DNA from: Eumeta japonica | Taxonomy: Eukaryota > Arthropoda > Insecta > Lepidoptera > Psychidae | DNA: 64,000 nt | Assembly (NCBI GenBank): GCA_005406025.1 | Contig: BGZK01000185.1 | Location: 434,001-498,000 of the forward strand | Direction: 5' to 3' | Shown: in pieces, positions 11,601 through 26,600 of the stretch | How positions within the stretch are numbered: position 1 is the first letter of the stretch | Layout of the letters: the number at the start of each line of letters is the position of its first letter | Program-made: the position numbers and the translations under genes | The notes under the pieces: model-generated | What the model saw: the letters and a program-made list of their open reading frames with translations, nothing else | Told to the model about the DNA's origin: nothing | The model's database searches: none

Positions 11601-14600
11601 AAACTCGGGTAATAATTAAGTATGTATTTGTTATTCCATTAGAGAGCATATCATCAAACACGATATATTTCAGTAGAACACAACACACGCAAATCCCCGC
11701 TGTACACATTCAAAAAGTGAAATATGTTTGATAGGTCGTAAACTCTAATGCGCTTTGAACAATATCTCTTAACAACTTTTTTCAGTTATTGACCTTTTTC
11801 AGTTGCAATAGTTACATATAATCGCCGGCTCATATGAGCACGCATTTGGATATTAATACATTAGACATCTACCATTCAAACATATTGGTAGTTAAATTAG
11901 AAATGAATTTGTAGTCACCAATCTTAGTCGGCTATGGTGGTCAACAATGAAATTGAAATTATATATCTTCAGATAAAAGATTTTTCACTTACGAAAATAA
12001 AACTGTAAGATATGAAAATTTAGTGGTAGCATCAGTTCAAAGTTTTTATTATTCCGCTACACAAAAAGATATGCCAGTAAAAGAGGGCTTTAATTGCTTT
12101 TGCCGTCGGGTTCCCCAATCAGCCTACATACACTACGCCAAGGTCAACACGAACATAAAAATTTGTATTCTACTTCTAAGTAAATCTATTCAAATGTCAA
12201 TTAATTAAAATTTCACAATTAAGCTAAACAATTCTCTTTAAAATACCACTAGTATAAAATTCAATTTACATTCAATATATTCAATAGGAAATTAAATTTT
12301 GAATTTCAAATTTAGCTTTCGATATAAATGAAAAACAAAAACAAATCCAACGTTTCCTCCACGTTTGTTGTTTACGCACTTAACTGACTGGTAATTGAAA
12401 ACAAACATTGTCAATCAACGAATAGAACACAACCTCATAATGAAATATTTGTTTTACGCGATAGAAAAGAAAATAGAAATTAATTGTTGGATCTTTTTGA
12501 AAATTCTACGAGCATGACCCACGCAACACCTAACTGTCACACACAGATTGCCGTAAAATGGATTATGAAGGTACTTTTTAAGGTTTCCTATTTATAGAGT
12601 GCCAACAAGACCCTATTACTAAGCCTTATTTATCCATCCGTCCGTCTGTATGTATATTCGCCCTACATTTGAAGGACTTGGGGAATCATATTAAATAGTC
12701 AGTTAAAATTTCTACAGAATGTTTGTTATTTTAATAAATATCCTAACAAAAGGTAAACAAACAAATATCTAAAAATAAAAGAGTTTCCTTACTCAAGAAC
12801 CTGTTTTTGTAACTTTATTATAATTTCTGCTCTTTTTTACTATTAAAACAGTAATAAATATAAGCATTAAATTTGGTGTGACTATAAAATAAAAGAATAA
12901 ATAATAAAAACCGGACAGGTTTGATCAAAAAATTCCGAGAAGAATGACAAAAACAAACAATTTTTTTGATAAATACATTTTTTTTTAATATAAGCGCCAT
13001 CAAAATCTATATTCATAAATTTTTAAACAGTCTTAAAAAACAAATAATTAGTAGTTTTGAGAGTCTGTTCCAGTTAAACATACATCAGCCACAGTTGTCG
13101 CCTTTGAAGAAGATTACTTTTTGATTCATTGTTCAAGTTTCATATTCTATATTATTTTACTTTGCTTTTAAGTATATGTAGGTAGATAAATGACTAATTA
13201 ATTTTATATATGCGAGGTATTATTAATATCCATTGAAGAGTATTTTTTAGCGACAAATCACAGTATTATCCTCTAACTCCTAACAGTTAGGAAGTGGTGT
13301 GTGTGTCTCTCATCATCAGCTCAGCGGCGTGAGATGACATAAATGAGCTTAAACATATAATGCGTGCCTATACTATTTAAGGATGTCCCTCCATTTCTCT
13401 GGGATTCAATCATATCCTTTCGAACATAAACAATTCGAAATCGATTCACAATTTAAGAAATTATAGCTGAACATATGTAAAAAAACATACGGACGAATGT
13501 AGAACTTCTTAATTTTTTTTAAAGTCGGTTAAAAGTAAGCTAGCCTGAATCCCATGACAATTCTTATAAACCCGACCACGTTTAGGATATATTGTTTCAC
13601 TATGGAGTTACGGTGCCTCCTATTTGGCTTCATCATCAGATCAATTCCATGAAACCATTTTCATCAGAATTAATTGTTAAAATTTGCTCTGTAATAATTA
13701 ACAAAATATGTTATCGCCACGCGTGAAATACTTATCATTCCGAAGTTCCGCAGGCCATCGGTGGTCTTCTTCATCAGTTCCACGTCACTAAATTATACGT
13801 ACTTTTTAAACGTAAATGTTTAATTTAAGATAACAAAATCCCTATATGTATGCCTATAATATTTGACGATACTTCTCAATTCCTCATAGATCTCATAACG
13901 AAAAATGGACTTTTTATAATTATATTAAATTATGGGAGCGATCAGCAAGCATATCCTTTCAAATTAAAAAAAAAACTATATCGGTTAACAAATGATAGAG
14001 TTCTCAGGTAACAAATTAAAAAATATATATAACCGAATTGAGAACCTCTTGTTTTATATACTGTGTGGAAGAATCGAACCATCGGTGCACCAGTTGACTC
14101 GCACTTGGCCGGTCGTATAATATTGACGCTAACCCAATGTCGGCTATTAACACATCTTTTTTCATACCTATTTTGACAAATTTCAGTAATCACGCACGCT
14201 TACGGCTACCGGCATGCCGGTATCATGTGCTTTATTTCTCCTTTAAAGCAGCTGTAAAAACAGTCAATCAATTCATTTCTTTCTTTGACATCTTGTCCTA
14301 CTTAATGTTCATTGTGATGATTAACGTTGTTGTTACGGTGATTTATAAAACGCCAACTAAACATAAGTCTTTGTCGCGTGACTGGTCGTGTCTAATCAGC
14401 ATATTATCGAGGCGTCACTTCGATTACTTTAATGTAATGCCATACTTACGCACTTTCATTAATTAATATAACGGAAGAAGAGATTGTGGCAGTCGATACG
14501 CAACTAAACGTTGCAAGGATTTATTTTTTATTTTCATCATCATCATCATCATCATCGCTCGACCTTCAGCCAGTCGCAATGACTGAAAGGGACAAGTCCC

Positions 14601-17600
14601 GATACACCGAAGGGAGCGTAAATATCGGGGGGTGTAGGTTCTAGCTTGGATTAGAGTGACGGGAGTGTAGAGCCAGCCGGTATTCGTGCAACCTTTAGCC
14701 AGAAACTGGATTAAGGATGGGTAATGGATACTATAATGTGTCAATAAATACAGTAGGAAGGGGCAAGTTTCTTCCATTTGTCTTCCGTTCTCCGTTTCCT
14801 TTGCTTGGTGTAGAGCTTTCAGTGTTTGCTTCTGGATGTTGGTGTGGTTCGTCCGTAATCTTTTAGTTTCTACGTTGCTCATTGCTGAAAATTCTCAAAT
14901 TTTATTTGACTTACTTTTTATTGCACTAAACTAAAAACAAGTTTGTTTATATTCTGAATGCTGAATGAATGAATGAAATATTAGTGTTTTTCTTCATATG
15001 ATGTGACCTGAAAGAGATACTACTTTCCTCGTAGCATTTTTTCACACAGAATCAACGTACGTACAAAAGTGAAAAATATCAAATAATTAGTTATGAATTA
15101 AAATATATCGTTTATAAACGATAAATTAAGTTTAGATCTATATTTCTATGTAAAATTAAAGTTTTATCCTGTAAAACAATAAAACTTATTTAGAATTGTT
15201 CTTTCTCAAAACTTTATTTTGTATCTTTTTCCATCGCGGAAATCATTCTACATTTGATCACTTAATGAAGAGAAAGAACACGCAGAAAAGCAAAAGGCGT
15301 ATATTTTGAAACACAGTTACAATAAATCGCCACGGAACCATTCAAACGCTTGTATTTGATCGCACTTGGTATGTTAACGCATTGATCACAGACATAAAAC
15401 TAACTGCTAGCATCGAGTGCTGGCAGTCAGTTTATATATCTATATATTGTATGTTCCAAAATACGTCCACATTTAAAATGTCACAAATAGTTTTCATCAA
15501 TTACAACACTTTTTGTTTTAATACTAGATGGCGCATATGTTATGAATACATAGCATAAGAATATTAATTATGAATTATAAATTGAACTGTCTAGGATAAT
15601 TTATTATGTTTCCATTGTAATTAATTGATTTAAAATTATTAATTGATAGAATTTAGTTAACTATTGCAAGATACATGAATATTGAAAAATAGCAACTGGC
15701 AAAGTGAATGTCGGATCATGCTCATTATAGGGTTCCGAAGCCATTATTTCGAAAAAATGCGCTACAGATGTAAAAAGTACGTTGAAACACTTTTTCTAAG
15801 TTTCTCGCAGAGCATAGATCTAATTTTTGTTTAAAAATATTTGTTTTAATATTTTTGAATAACAAACAATTTTGATAAAATCCTTTTTTTAGTATTTTCA
15901 TTAAACGTTCCTTTCGAACGAACCAATCGATTGTGATAAAATTAAAACGCTTTTTAAAAAAATTGTTTTTCCAACAATATCCCTTAAACAAATAAACCGA
16001 TTTTGTTAAATTTAACGATAAAAGATGTCGTTTTTTATGGAAAATAACTAAATAAATTATGAAATAAATCGGTTGAGAAATTTACAAATATTGTAAAAAA
16101 ATATATAAATATTTTTTTTTGAACAATATCCGTAAACAAATCAAGCGATTTTAAGCCGTTTAGGGCAGTTCATACAACTGTTTGGGAAAAAGAGCTAAAT
16201 AGATTTTAGTATGGATCGATAGAGTAGGCTAAAGCCACATATATTCATGCACCCACTCCCGCACGCACGCATACACACACACATCACTCGAAAAATAGTT
16301 AAAATAGATTCCTAGAACCCTAAAATGTCAATAACTGTTGAAAATTCGATTTTCAAATATCAAAGTGATAGTAGTCACTTCCCAATTTATGAAAGTTTTC
16401 AGTGTTCATAGCGGAAAATTAAAGAGAATGAGTTTGCCTTATAATTTCTTTTATTTTAGTGTTGCCTTTTTTCCATGCTCCATGTGATGCCACAATGAAA
16501 AGTGTTTTTTAGAGGGATCTGTGACAATTCAAAAGCGGACGAATTTTCGAACATAGAGTACATAAATATACATCGGAGGTATCACACGCGTGCGAAGTGA
16601 TGAAAGGCGGGAGCGCAAGGGGTCACTTTTTTGCCTATTCTATTCTATTATTTTTCTACTATTCTCGAATATTTTTTTAAGGGTTTAGTTTTGTACTTTT
16701 AATTTATTTATCTTGCAATCGTAGTTCGCTACGATTCTTTTCACTTGGTAAATAGTAAATCACATTTTCCAACAACAGTCTTAATTGTATCTGTCCAAAA
16801 ATTTTATTATTCGTGGTATAGGAGTTTTCTGAATGCCATACAAGAGTAAACACCGTAAAAATTTCATCACCGTTTTACTGTTAAGTCAGAAAACAGCCCC
16901 ACCCTCTCACCGCCGCAGACCCGACAAATAAGCGATACGAAAAATTTCGAGCCGCAAACAGCCAAAGGTCAAACGTGTTTTTTTCTGTACTTCGATCCCG
17001 AACGGGGATGGAATATTGCAACGTGAACTTCCTTCGTTCGCTGCGTAGGACACATTTTCAATATTCAATGCCGATCGAGGCCTTATTTATGCTCGAGGCA
17101 CGTTATGAGGAATAATATGAAACGCTCGATTCGTGTCTCGCGGGTGAGGCCGTGGAGGCGGGTTCCGATTCCGCATAAATCTTTCGATATCCGTATGTTT
17201 GTCTTGCGTCAAACTGTATCCCGGGCCCTGTGTTGTGTGAGAGAGCTCACCGAAGATAATGACAACGGTAAATAAATACGAAATGGCATTAAATAAAAAT
17301 GCTTTCACTACTCCCATTGTTTCCTTTTCGTGACGTGTAAAAGTACCGAGTAAGATATGAATATGTCGTTCGGAAACAAACTCTTTTATTGGTTGTGGCA
17401 ACTTTTGTAAAGATTAAATATATTTTTCGTATTGAAGATACCGATCTTTTAGCAAACACTAGGTCATTCCATTTTAATATTAATACAAGACTGAAAAATT
17501 ACAAAAAAATACAACCGTCTAAGTTATTGTAGCGGAAAAAAAATATTTAAAATCAGGTGTATATTAGTGTATGTACTGAAAATTAAAATAAATACAGCAT

Positions 17601-20600
17601 CAGTTGGACCATTTAAAAACGAGAAGAACCTGCAACAAACTTCTGTAAACCATTTTTTTTAATATCAAAAATTTATACGTTCAATAGACAACAATAGTTT
17701 TTTTTTTTAACTGAACTTTGAGACACTTTTTTGATTGGTTATTATTTCAATCTGTTATTTTCAGTGAAATCGTATTATATGAACGAAGAAAATGGTCCAT
17801 AAAAAGTTATTAACATTGACAATATGAATATGGAAATCTTAAATAATTTTGCACACTAAACAATTTGTTTGCAAATATATTAGAGATATATAGAGAGAAT
17901 ATAGCTTCCTTTAGAGTACACTCTTAGACTAACTCTAAATTAATAAATAACTAAGAACATTTTTTTTGTAACCGATTAAATCGTTTAAATACTTGCGGAA
18001 AGTTGTCCTCGAACACAGAATAACATTATTCTGTGGTACAATCAAGTATAGTATACCTTCAATATACACTTGATAAATTATTAAGTATATACTAAGTATA
18101 ATATTTGGTGTATACAAATGAAAATCGCGTGGATTGATCAAGTATCAATCAGTTGCTTGGAAATTTGCTTAGACATTATGTTAAATGATCTATTATTTCA
18201 ACCAAAAAAAATCCCTTTTTGCGATTTCATATTTTTATAATAAAATAGTTTATCCACAGTTCTCCTACATTTAGTCACACGTTTGTTCTTATAGCAACTT
18301 TCTATCAAATTATATAATCTTATTATGTTTCCCAGTACTGGCAGTTAAGTGCATTACAAGTAGCTAACTCCAAGTTAAAGAGGCTAGCCAATAAATGCGT
18401 ACCAAATCTCCTCCTGTAACAAGCTTGTCTGCAACATGCATTAACATGCAGCATGCAACCCACTGCTGTCCCTCGTATTTGTTCTTCCACTACGAATCCC
18501 TATTTAGCGAACTGAATATTGATTCGAGAGGATTGACAAATATCGAACACCTAAATTAGTGTTAATTGTTTATTTATCTTAGTCTGCTAATGGTTATATT
18601 GTTAATTTTACGTATGTTTCGAGCCAATTAAGCAATTCCTCAGGAAAATGTAGACAGTCACATCCATCAGGGTGTAAGTAGTGTTAAAAACAGCTGACAA
18701 ATACGGACCCAACCTCTTCCTCTGACAAGCAATCACCAATACGTCAAAGCGTAACGAGTTTATGGCCTGTCTCTATTAAATGTTTAGCAAAATGAGATTA
18801 GTCTAATTTATTATTTTTAAAATCCGAAATATAATCCAGAATTTATAAATTAACTATCTTTTTGCGTTTCTATATAGAGCTTACAGAGATGAAAATACGT
18901 AAGAAAAATATTTTTTATTTTGTATAATAATTACATGTAAAATATTTAAATTAAAAATGTGAGAAACAAATATACACAAGAATATGTCTGTTATGCCATG
19001 CAAAAGCTAGTCTGTAAATATAAATAATCCATATTGTTGGAGAGATAAGTTTATGGGCTACGTACAAGAACACTAATATCCAGTACCGGGCGAGTGAGAC
19101 TGTTAAGAAATGCTAGCGCTCATGCAGCGAATGAACGTTGGGGACGATGCAAGCACCGCCACAGAACCATGCTCATCATGTAAAATGTTTGCCTTCGCCG
19201 GAAATCGAACCCGAGAACCTCATAGTCTAGTCAGCGTTTACCGCCACTATGCCGATCGGGTTGTCTTTGTCCAATCACTCTTTTTCATTTCAATCCAATA
19301 CACTAAAAGAGATTAGCCGATGTAGAGTTCCATGTTAAATCGAAACGCCCCGTTTCAGCCCCCCATATTGTTTTACTATTCATATGATTACTAATTTCAC
19401 ATACATATTCATATGCGATATTCGTAGCCACCCAAGTCTTGGCTCGGAACTGCTTGGCGTTTTCATTCGATATATGTATGTACGTACATTGATCCTATTG
19501 ATTTTTCCAAAACGAATGTCCAATGCATCGCCTGATACATTCGGAATCGGGCCGCGGAGAGGTAGACGCCGGCCGCGTCAGACCGAAAAAATCTTATACC
19601 GCAATCCCATTACAAAGCGTACGTTTTTCCGTCGTACGTAAAGAAATTCGAAGGAAATACACCCGCATTATGTTCCCGGGAACATGTATACGCGTACGCC
19701 TAACCGTTATACTAGCGGGAATATTCGGAAGGCAATACGTTCTATTTCGCACAAAGGACGATAAAATTATTCTGAACGTAGGTAAGCGTATTGGACGGTG
19801 TGTTTCGAAGCGTACAAATATTTGCTTTACAGTGAGTAGGCGCGTTCGTGTGTCGGAGGAGCGTTATTGTATGTCAAGTGGGGAGCTGAGATAACTACGG
19901 AAAGCGTGCCGTTTGTTTCTATCAATTTTATTAGTGAGTAACATAGATAAAATTATACGACCCGTCTATCTGTTTTGATGTAAGCGACGTTTCTGGCGTA
20001 TGTTTCAAATGTGTGTTTCAAATAAAAAATATGTTTTTTTAAGTTCTTCTGGGAAAATATTAAGTGATCTACAATATGATGGGTAAAAACAAAAAAAAAA
20101 ATAATAAATCGTAATAAAATATCCAATAAGTATTGGAGACTAATTAAGATATAGTTGAGTTAAGTAGATTGTAGTGAATTACCAAGAATTTTGTACATAA
20201 TTATATATAACGTTCCAAATCGGTGATATTATTGTAATCGAAATTCGAACTAGATAAATGTAATCTTTCATATAAATTACAAATCATTTACTTTAAAATC
20301 ATATTTCAAAGTAAAACATTAAAGTAGATTTAGTATAATCCAAAAAACGATAACTAAGTAATTGACTTCCGTGATTATATTGTATTCCAAAATCATTTAA
20401 GATATAATATTTTTCTATCTCGGAAACTTGCAAATCAATCGCTTAAAAATATTTTTAAGAATTTTTTTCCTTATGTTCCTCCTTATCTTCTAATATTCGT
20501 TGAAAATGAATCCTATGGGGGCAATTGAAAGTTAATCGCCGGGATATTGAACAACGGTACTTTTGTTCGTTGTTGCGAAAATAAAAAAGCAATCAGTCCA

Positions 20601-23600
20601 GTACATGTCCGGGGGTTCCGTACTATTTATAATTTGAATTAAGCAATGCTGCATCCTCAGAAATTCTAAAATGTAAAACATAGGAAAAAATTAAATAAAA
20701 GTAGGGTAAAAGAAGGGTCGTGTGGGTACTTGTGTACTCAAGATTTTATAGTCTCCATGTTTAAATCGCTGATTCATCATTATTACTATAAAGTTATGAA
20801 ACTGGTTTTAGTTTCTCTGTTTTTTTTTATAGGGAATATACGTATAATTGTATTAGTGTCTTCTTTGTAGGTAAACCATTTGTGCATACGTATAAATACT
20901 AGCAAATAGAAAATTAATTGTCGGTTAGGTCTTTGTACACATTATTAAGAAATTCGGTAAAACCAAATGTGCATGCCTTAAACACTCGTGACATACGTAT
21001 CTTATTTAAATTAGAGTTTAATGATAATATATGAGCTTTTCACCGAATATCCTTTTTTTTGAAATTCTTCAAAATTTTACCGAAGTCAATAATTAAAATT
21101 ATTATACAATAATCGTTGTTAATATAAACTTTTTATTAATTACATTAAAAATAACTTTGGAATGAATTAAAACGTTTGAAAGTAATTAAAAATAAATTTA
21201 AAAAAACAAATTCTAGGACAGATTTGAAACCGGGCACCTTGCGCGCGAGACTTAAAGCTAAACACCTTAAAGTTCAGCTTGAAGCTGAACTTGAAGCTGA
21301 TCCTCGGACGAATACAGTTGTTTTATTTTTGATATTACTACCGCCATCAGCTGGCAATTATAAAAACATAAAACATTCATTTCAATCTCCATTTCAAATA
21401 TTTAAGCAAAATGACAGATCAAAACATGAATAACTGTAAGTTAAAAAATTCAATTACAGCTAATCGGTACTATACCAAGCTATGATTTTCAATACAGTTA
21501 TTCCCAATCGATTAGTGATGAGGTTGAAAAAAATTTAAGTTTAAAAGTTAAATAGTTTTTTTAGTTATCGTGATTACACGGGATTTTCAGGCGACAGTAG
21601 AAGCATACCTACGCTCGCGCTTAAGGAATGCAATAGTCTTGCACGTAGAGAAACGCTATTTTGGATAGACATTCTGAGAGACAAACAAACATTGCATTTT
21701 GTACAAATACATCAGAAGCCACAGCATGTACAGAAAAGCTCTGGCAGACGGACAAATTTCCCTAACCATAGACAAACACTAACATTTTTTTATTTTTATT
21801 AGTTAATTGAAGTCTTTTCTCAATCGTGACACACAAAACTTTGTAATTATTTTCTAAATTACGAACAATCTATGTATATATATCCCTACTCCGGTATTTT
21901 ATCGAATAAAGGCTTTTGCGTACGGCAGCTCAATGCCTGTTTGTAACTTCAAACGTGGCTGAAGTTTTTTGTGAGTGCGGCCCTAAATTCAAGTTTCATA
22001 ACGATGTTTTTTCGCCGTTATAGCGTCACGGAATCGTAAATCATGGATACAAAATCATGAAATGGAAAATCATGAGGGATGTTAGACCAAATTTATTATA
22101 CTCACGTTCCGACCTCCTTAGCTTTATAGAGCCTTACGTCTCATGCCCACAGCGCTGGCTGATGACGAAAACATGTTTACAACGTAGTGAATACTTTATT
22201 GTGTACTTGGAAACTAATTTCCCTGAGAAATACATCTGGCTATAGCTCAAGTTCCTTGTTAAGTTTCTCGCTGTTCCGCTTAAATATTATGGAAACAGAA
22301 TTATTTTTGCGTTTCACACTATTAAATTTTTGGTAGGATTAAATTTATGAAATCAATATCTCTTCGCGTAGAGCCGACACTAAGGTTACATGAGTACTGC
22401 TACTTATAAAAAATGTCTTAAAAGTAAACCCAGAATTAATTAAGAATAAAATAAATTTAAAAAAAATTAAAAACTGCCTTCAAAAACCTATTTAAATATT
22501 TTTATAATTATTTATATATACACAATAAAAATAATAGATATTTCAACAGACTCCAAATACAACTTTTATTTTATTTTGCATTTTGTAATCATCGACTAAT
22601 TATAATTACTAGAATTAATTTAGCTACTTTGCATGTGCATGAAGCCATGGTTAATAAAATTGGCGAGACATCGTCTTTAATTTTATACGGAATAAGTTAA
22701 AAAACAGTACTGAGATCCTAAATTTATTGTCCTAGAGTCTGTACCTCTTAGTGGGAGTGCTACTACTAAATTATTCTTATACAAATTATATAACTTATTT
22801 TTATTCTTTATAAAATGAAAATTTTACAATTCACGCAGATCACATTTTCACTTAAAGTAATTCACATTAAAGTAATTCATTCTATTTGTTATTTTATCAA
22901 TAAATAGCTTCGATTTGTTTTTAGTATTATTGTTACATTGGAATTATATAGATTAATAAAAACAAATAAGCAGGTAATAAGTAATTTAATTCAGTGTATG
23001 CTAGGCTTTATTATTTCATTAATTATCCCCTTTCGCCTAACCGTGAAGGAGTGGTGTGGCTTTCGTCAATAGCTCAGTAGCATAAGATTATAACTACCAC
23101 ATGAAATAAATAAATAAAAAAGAATAGTTTCTAGCAACAAATCGCAGTATTATCGCCAAACTAACAGTTAAAGAGTGCTATGTTTTCCGTTATCAGCTCA
23201 GCAGTATGAGGTGATAACTACCAGACGCGAAAATTGAATAATTAAAAAAATGGTTCAAACACACTGCAAGTGCCTATAATATTTCAAGGTATCTTTCGAA
23301 TTTCCTGGGATCCCATTATCAGATTATTTTTAAATCGGTTAAAAATGACTTTGCTAATGCGATCAATAGGATTTTTTAAGAGATCATGAAAGTCAAACAT
23401 AAGGGAAGTTGGCGTTTTGTCATTAAACATATTTTTGCGACTCAAACAAACGGTCGACATCGTGTTATTTGTTGATAGGATTGCTTTGGTATTTAAAACA
23501 AAGAAAAAAAGAGTATTGCACCAAAATAAACTTTAGACTATTCAAAATTTTTCATTGGTTCAACCCTTACTTATTACTATATTAATTAAATTATAATATA

Positions 23601-26600
23601 TCTAAGCAAAATATTATTTTTATTAACCACTGCAGAATAAAGACTAAAATAATACTCAGTATCCATAGATTCAGACCGTCTAGGATCAGTAATAAAATTA
23701 TTCTATGGGTGTTCGTATACATTTTTATAGTGATATTCCTAAAGAAATAATGGAATAAAATAATAATTACTTTTAAAAATTCATTAAATACCAGATCACG
23801 AAAAAAAAGCTTATTATTCTGTTAATGAATATTTAAAGGATAGCAGCGCTCGGGTATCGTTGTACTAAATTTAAGTGTGACATTAAAAAAGTAAACCTGG
23901 GGAATTTCTTGCCACTTCTTGTCCTTTTTATATTTCCGATTTGGTTATATTTCGTTTTGACTAATTTTCTTTCTTTCATTAACTTTTCCTTACGAATGAG
24001 CAATTGTAGCTTTGTGACATTAATGAACATGGCGAAAATACTTGAGATATATATATGTATATTTGGATAATAATATACTTTTGCTTAAATACACTTTTCT
24101 CTTTTTCAAGTATAAGATCTTTAGTTAATTAAGTTAAAAATATTTTAACCACTAATACCTTAATAAATCTACGTAGTATAGTTGAATTGATGTCGTTACG
24201 AGATGACCTTTATTAATTTACACAAAAAAAAAACCAGTTATATTCCTACCTAAGAGGCCGACAACGCACTGGTGACTCCTATGGGACTGCGAGTGTCAAT
24301 GGGCGCCGATAGTCATCCACTCTCTGGTGGATATCAAGCTCGTTTACAACTCGAAAGTTTTATATAAAAAGTTTCCGAAACAACCATGCTTAAATTCCCA
24401 CACATGACAAGCACTCGAAAAATATATTCTCCATGCAGGCTGATAAAACTCAATCCTACGAAATTCTAAGCAGACCCTCCAAGCACAGCTGAATTTTTGC
24501 AATATATATTTTTTGATATAAATAGAAAGCTCTTAAGTCCACACCCACACGTTTAAGTGAGGCAGAGCGTTCGAGCGCGCATAACACTTTTATGCGATTT
24601 CATCTGTTGACAGTCGGGCCGACCCTGCAAGCGAAGTATCCAATAGTGATATTCATACACGGGGAATCGTTCGAATGGAATTCTGGAAACGTGTACGAGG
24701 GCGCCGTGCTGGCCAGCTACGCGGGGCTGGTGGTGGTCACCATCAACTACAGACTCGGCATACTGGGTGAGTGGTGGCAGCGAACGGTCGATCAGTTGAC
24801 GTGTAGTCCAAAAGAATGAAAAGATATGCCGCTTTTGGATTATTACGGCTATTTAATCACTATGTTAAGTAAGGAACTTTTTCTTTAAATATGCTTTTTC
24901 ATACCAAGTCATACTTCTTTTAAAGTAGTGTAACAGCAGTAACTTCTCGAAACGATTATTTTTAAACAATATATTCTGTGCACGATTTAAAGCCTCAAAT
25001 AAATAAAATTTTCAGCCTTTAATATAATAGTAGGTTCCAATTTAAGTTTCATAGTTTTGATCGTTTAGGAACATCTTTGCTGAATCTATTGTTTACCCGC
25101 TACTGTACAATTTATAGCTATTAATTAATATTAATAAGCTATGATAAATATCGAAAAGTAACATCTGTTTGTGGTGGTATTATTAGAATAAACGAACAGT
25201 TTCAGAGGGCGTAGTTCTTCGCCATGAGAATATATGTCATCAGAAAATAGACAAAAGCTGAAAAGTGATGTTACCTTTTTACACGTTGCTCAAAAAATAG
25301 GTGTTTTCAAACTTGAACACATTCCTAAAATATCGATTTCATTATTATCAATGGCAACATTACTATAATATTGAAATGGGGTGTACATAATATACCTGCA
25401 GTAGCTCTCAATTGAATATTTTTTAATTGGCATTACTCTTCGCAATGTCAAGTAAGCATCATAAACACATAAGGACATTAACTGCTGAAATTACGTATTA
25501 TTTTTATTTTATGACATTTAATGATAAATAATGCAAAAAATAATATTTAAATCCTTTTCAATAGAATTCTGAATTTCGACCAGAAGAAGTGTGTAATAAC
25601 CATTTGACTAGTATCTGTTTTTATAATTAATTGATTTTATGAAAAGAAAAATATCAAAAACAAATAAATAACCGTGAAATTTAAAATGTCCTTACGGTTT
25701 GCTACAATAAGCACAATTTAAGTTTAACACTATAGAGCGCTTAGTGTTAAATGACCTTTCACGCATACACTTTATCATGTCATTCGCTCGATATCCCCTG
25801 TAAGTTCTACTTACTTTACTATTTGTCTCCTGTATAACTCTTGTACGGAGAAAAAATTCACAGCCCAATAATTCCCTTCCCGGTCGCCACCTTATGGAAA
25901 TTTATTGTTTGTCCTTAACATTGTTGTCTCTCCGAGAAATCTGATACAAAAAAAGCCTAAACTCTTTATCTCGAGTGGCCAGCCCGTGAAGTACGGCGCC
26001 GGCGCCGAGATCCAACCGTCTATTTTTCTTGGAGGCTGCAATCTAATTATGCGGGCGCCCGCCAGCTCTCGCGTATCGCTTCGTCACGTTTCACTTTGTT
26101 TAATTAAAAAGGTTTTGCATTTATTAAAAAAAAATCCTTTAGATGCGACACTGGCTTGACTTTCGAGTTTAAGTCCTTAGACGCGCCTTAATGTGTTATG
26201 TACTCAAAGCGATTACACTTTACCTTTGATTTAGTATGTTGAACTAATTAAATAATCTTGAAGAAGCGCTTGGTTATACATATATTTTTTAAATGTTATT
26301 TTAAATTTGTTCACAGCATACGGAAGGCAAAACTAAATTAAATATATATGCAACAATATCATAATAAGTTCTGAATACCCTTAACAATATACAGTTTATA
26401 TATATATATATTTATATAATTATTAGACAAGAATAATTTCGTAAGTTAATAAGAAATGCTTATATTTCTAACAGTTATGTATTTGACCTCACGACTACTC
26501 AGTCGATTGTACGAATTAGCATACTTGAATGTATCTTGATCTATTTACATTGAAATAAGGTTTCGGTTCACTGAATCATTTAATTACAATTATCGTCTTC

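Larger units (their letters stand above)
11409..24613 (+). other. Neuroligin intron 2 (13.2 kb)
   Basis: GTATCC..TGACAG. Interrupts the coding sequence at the position equivalent to vertebrate neuroligin splice site A. It contains a (CAT)n run, SINE-like sequences, dispersed repeats, and CpG-rich patches at 16880-17260 and 19520-19870. I found no additional exon that would keep frame with convincing splice sites, but short alternative exons cannot be excluded by eye. Confidence 0.85.

Noticed and set aside
14463..14882. 139-codon minus-strand frame with poly-Met
   Set aside because: The Met run is a translated (CAT)n microsatellite and the rest matches no family I know; more likely part of a dispersed repeat.
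19523..19894. 123-codon + strand frame in intron 2
   Set aside because: CpG-rich sequence with Arg-rich translation in overlapping frames; no splice sites in phase with neuroligin exons 2 and 3.
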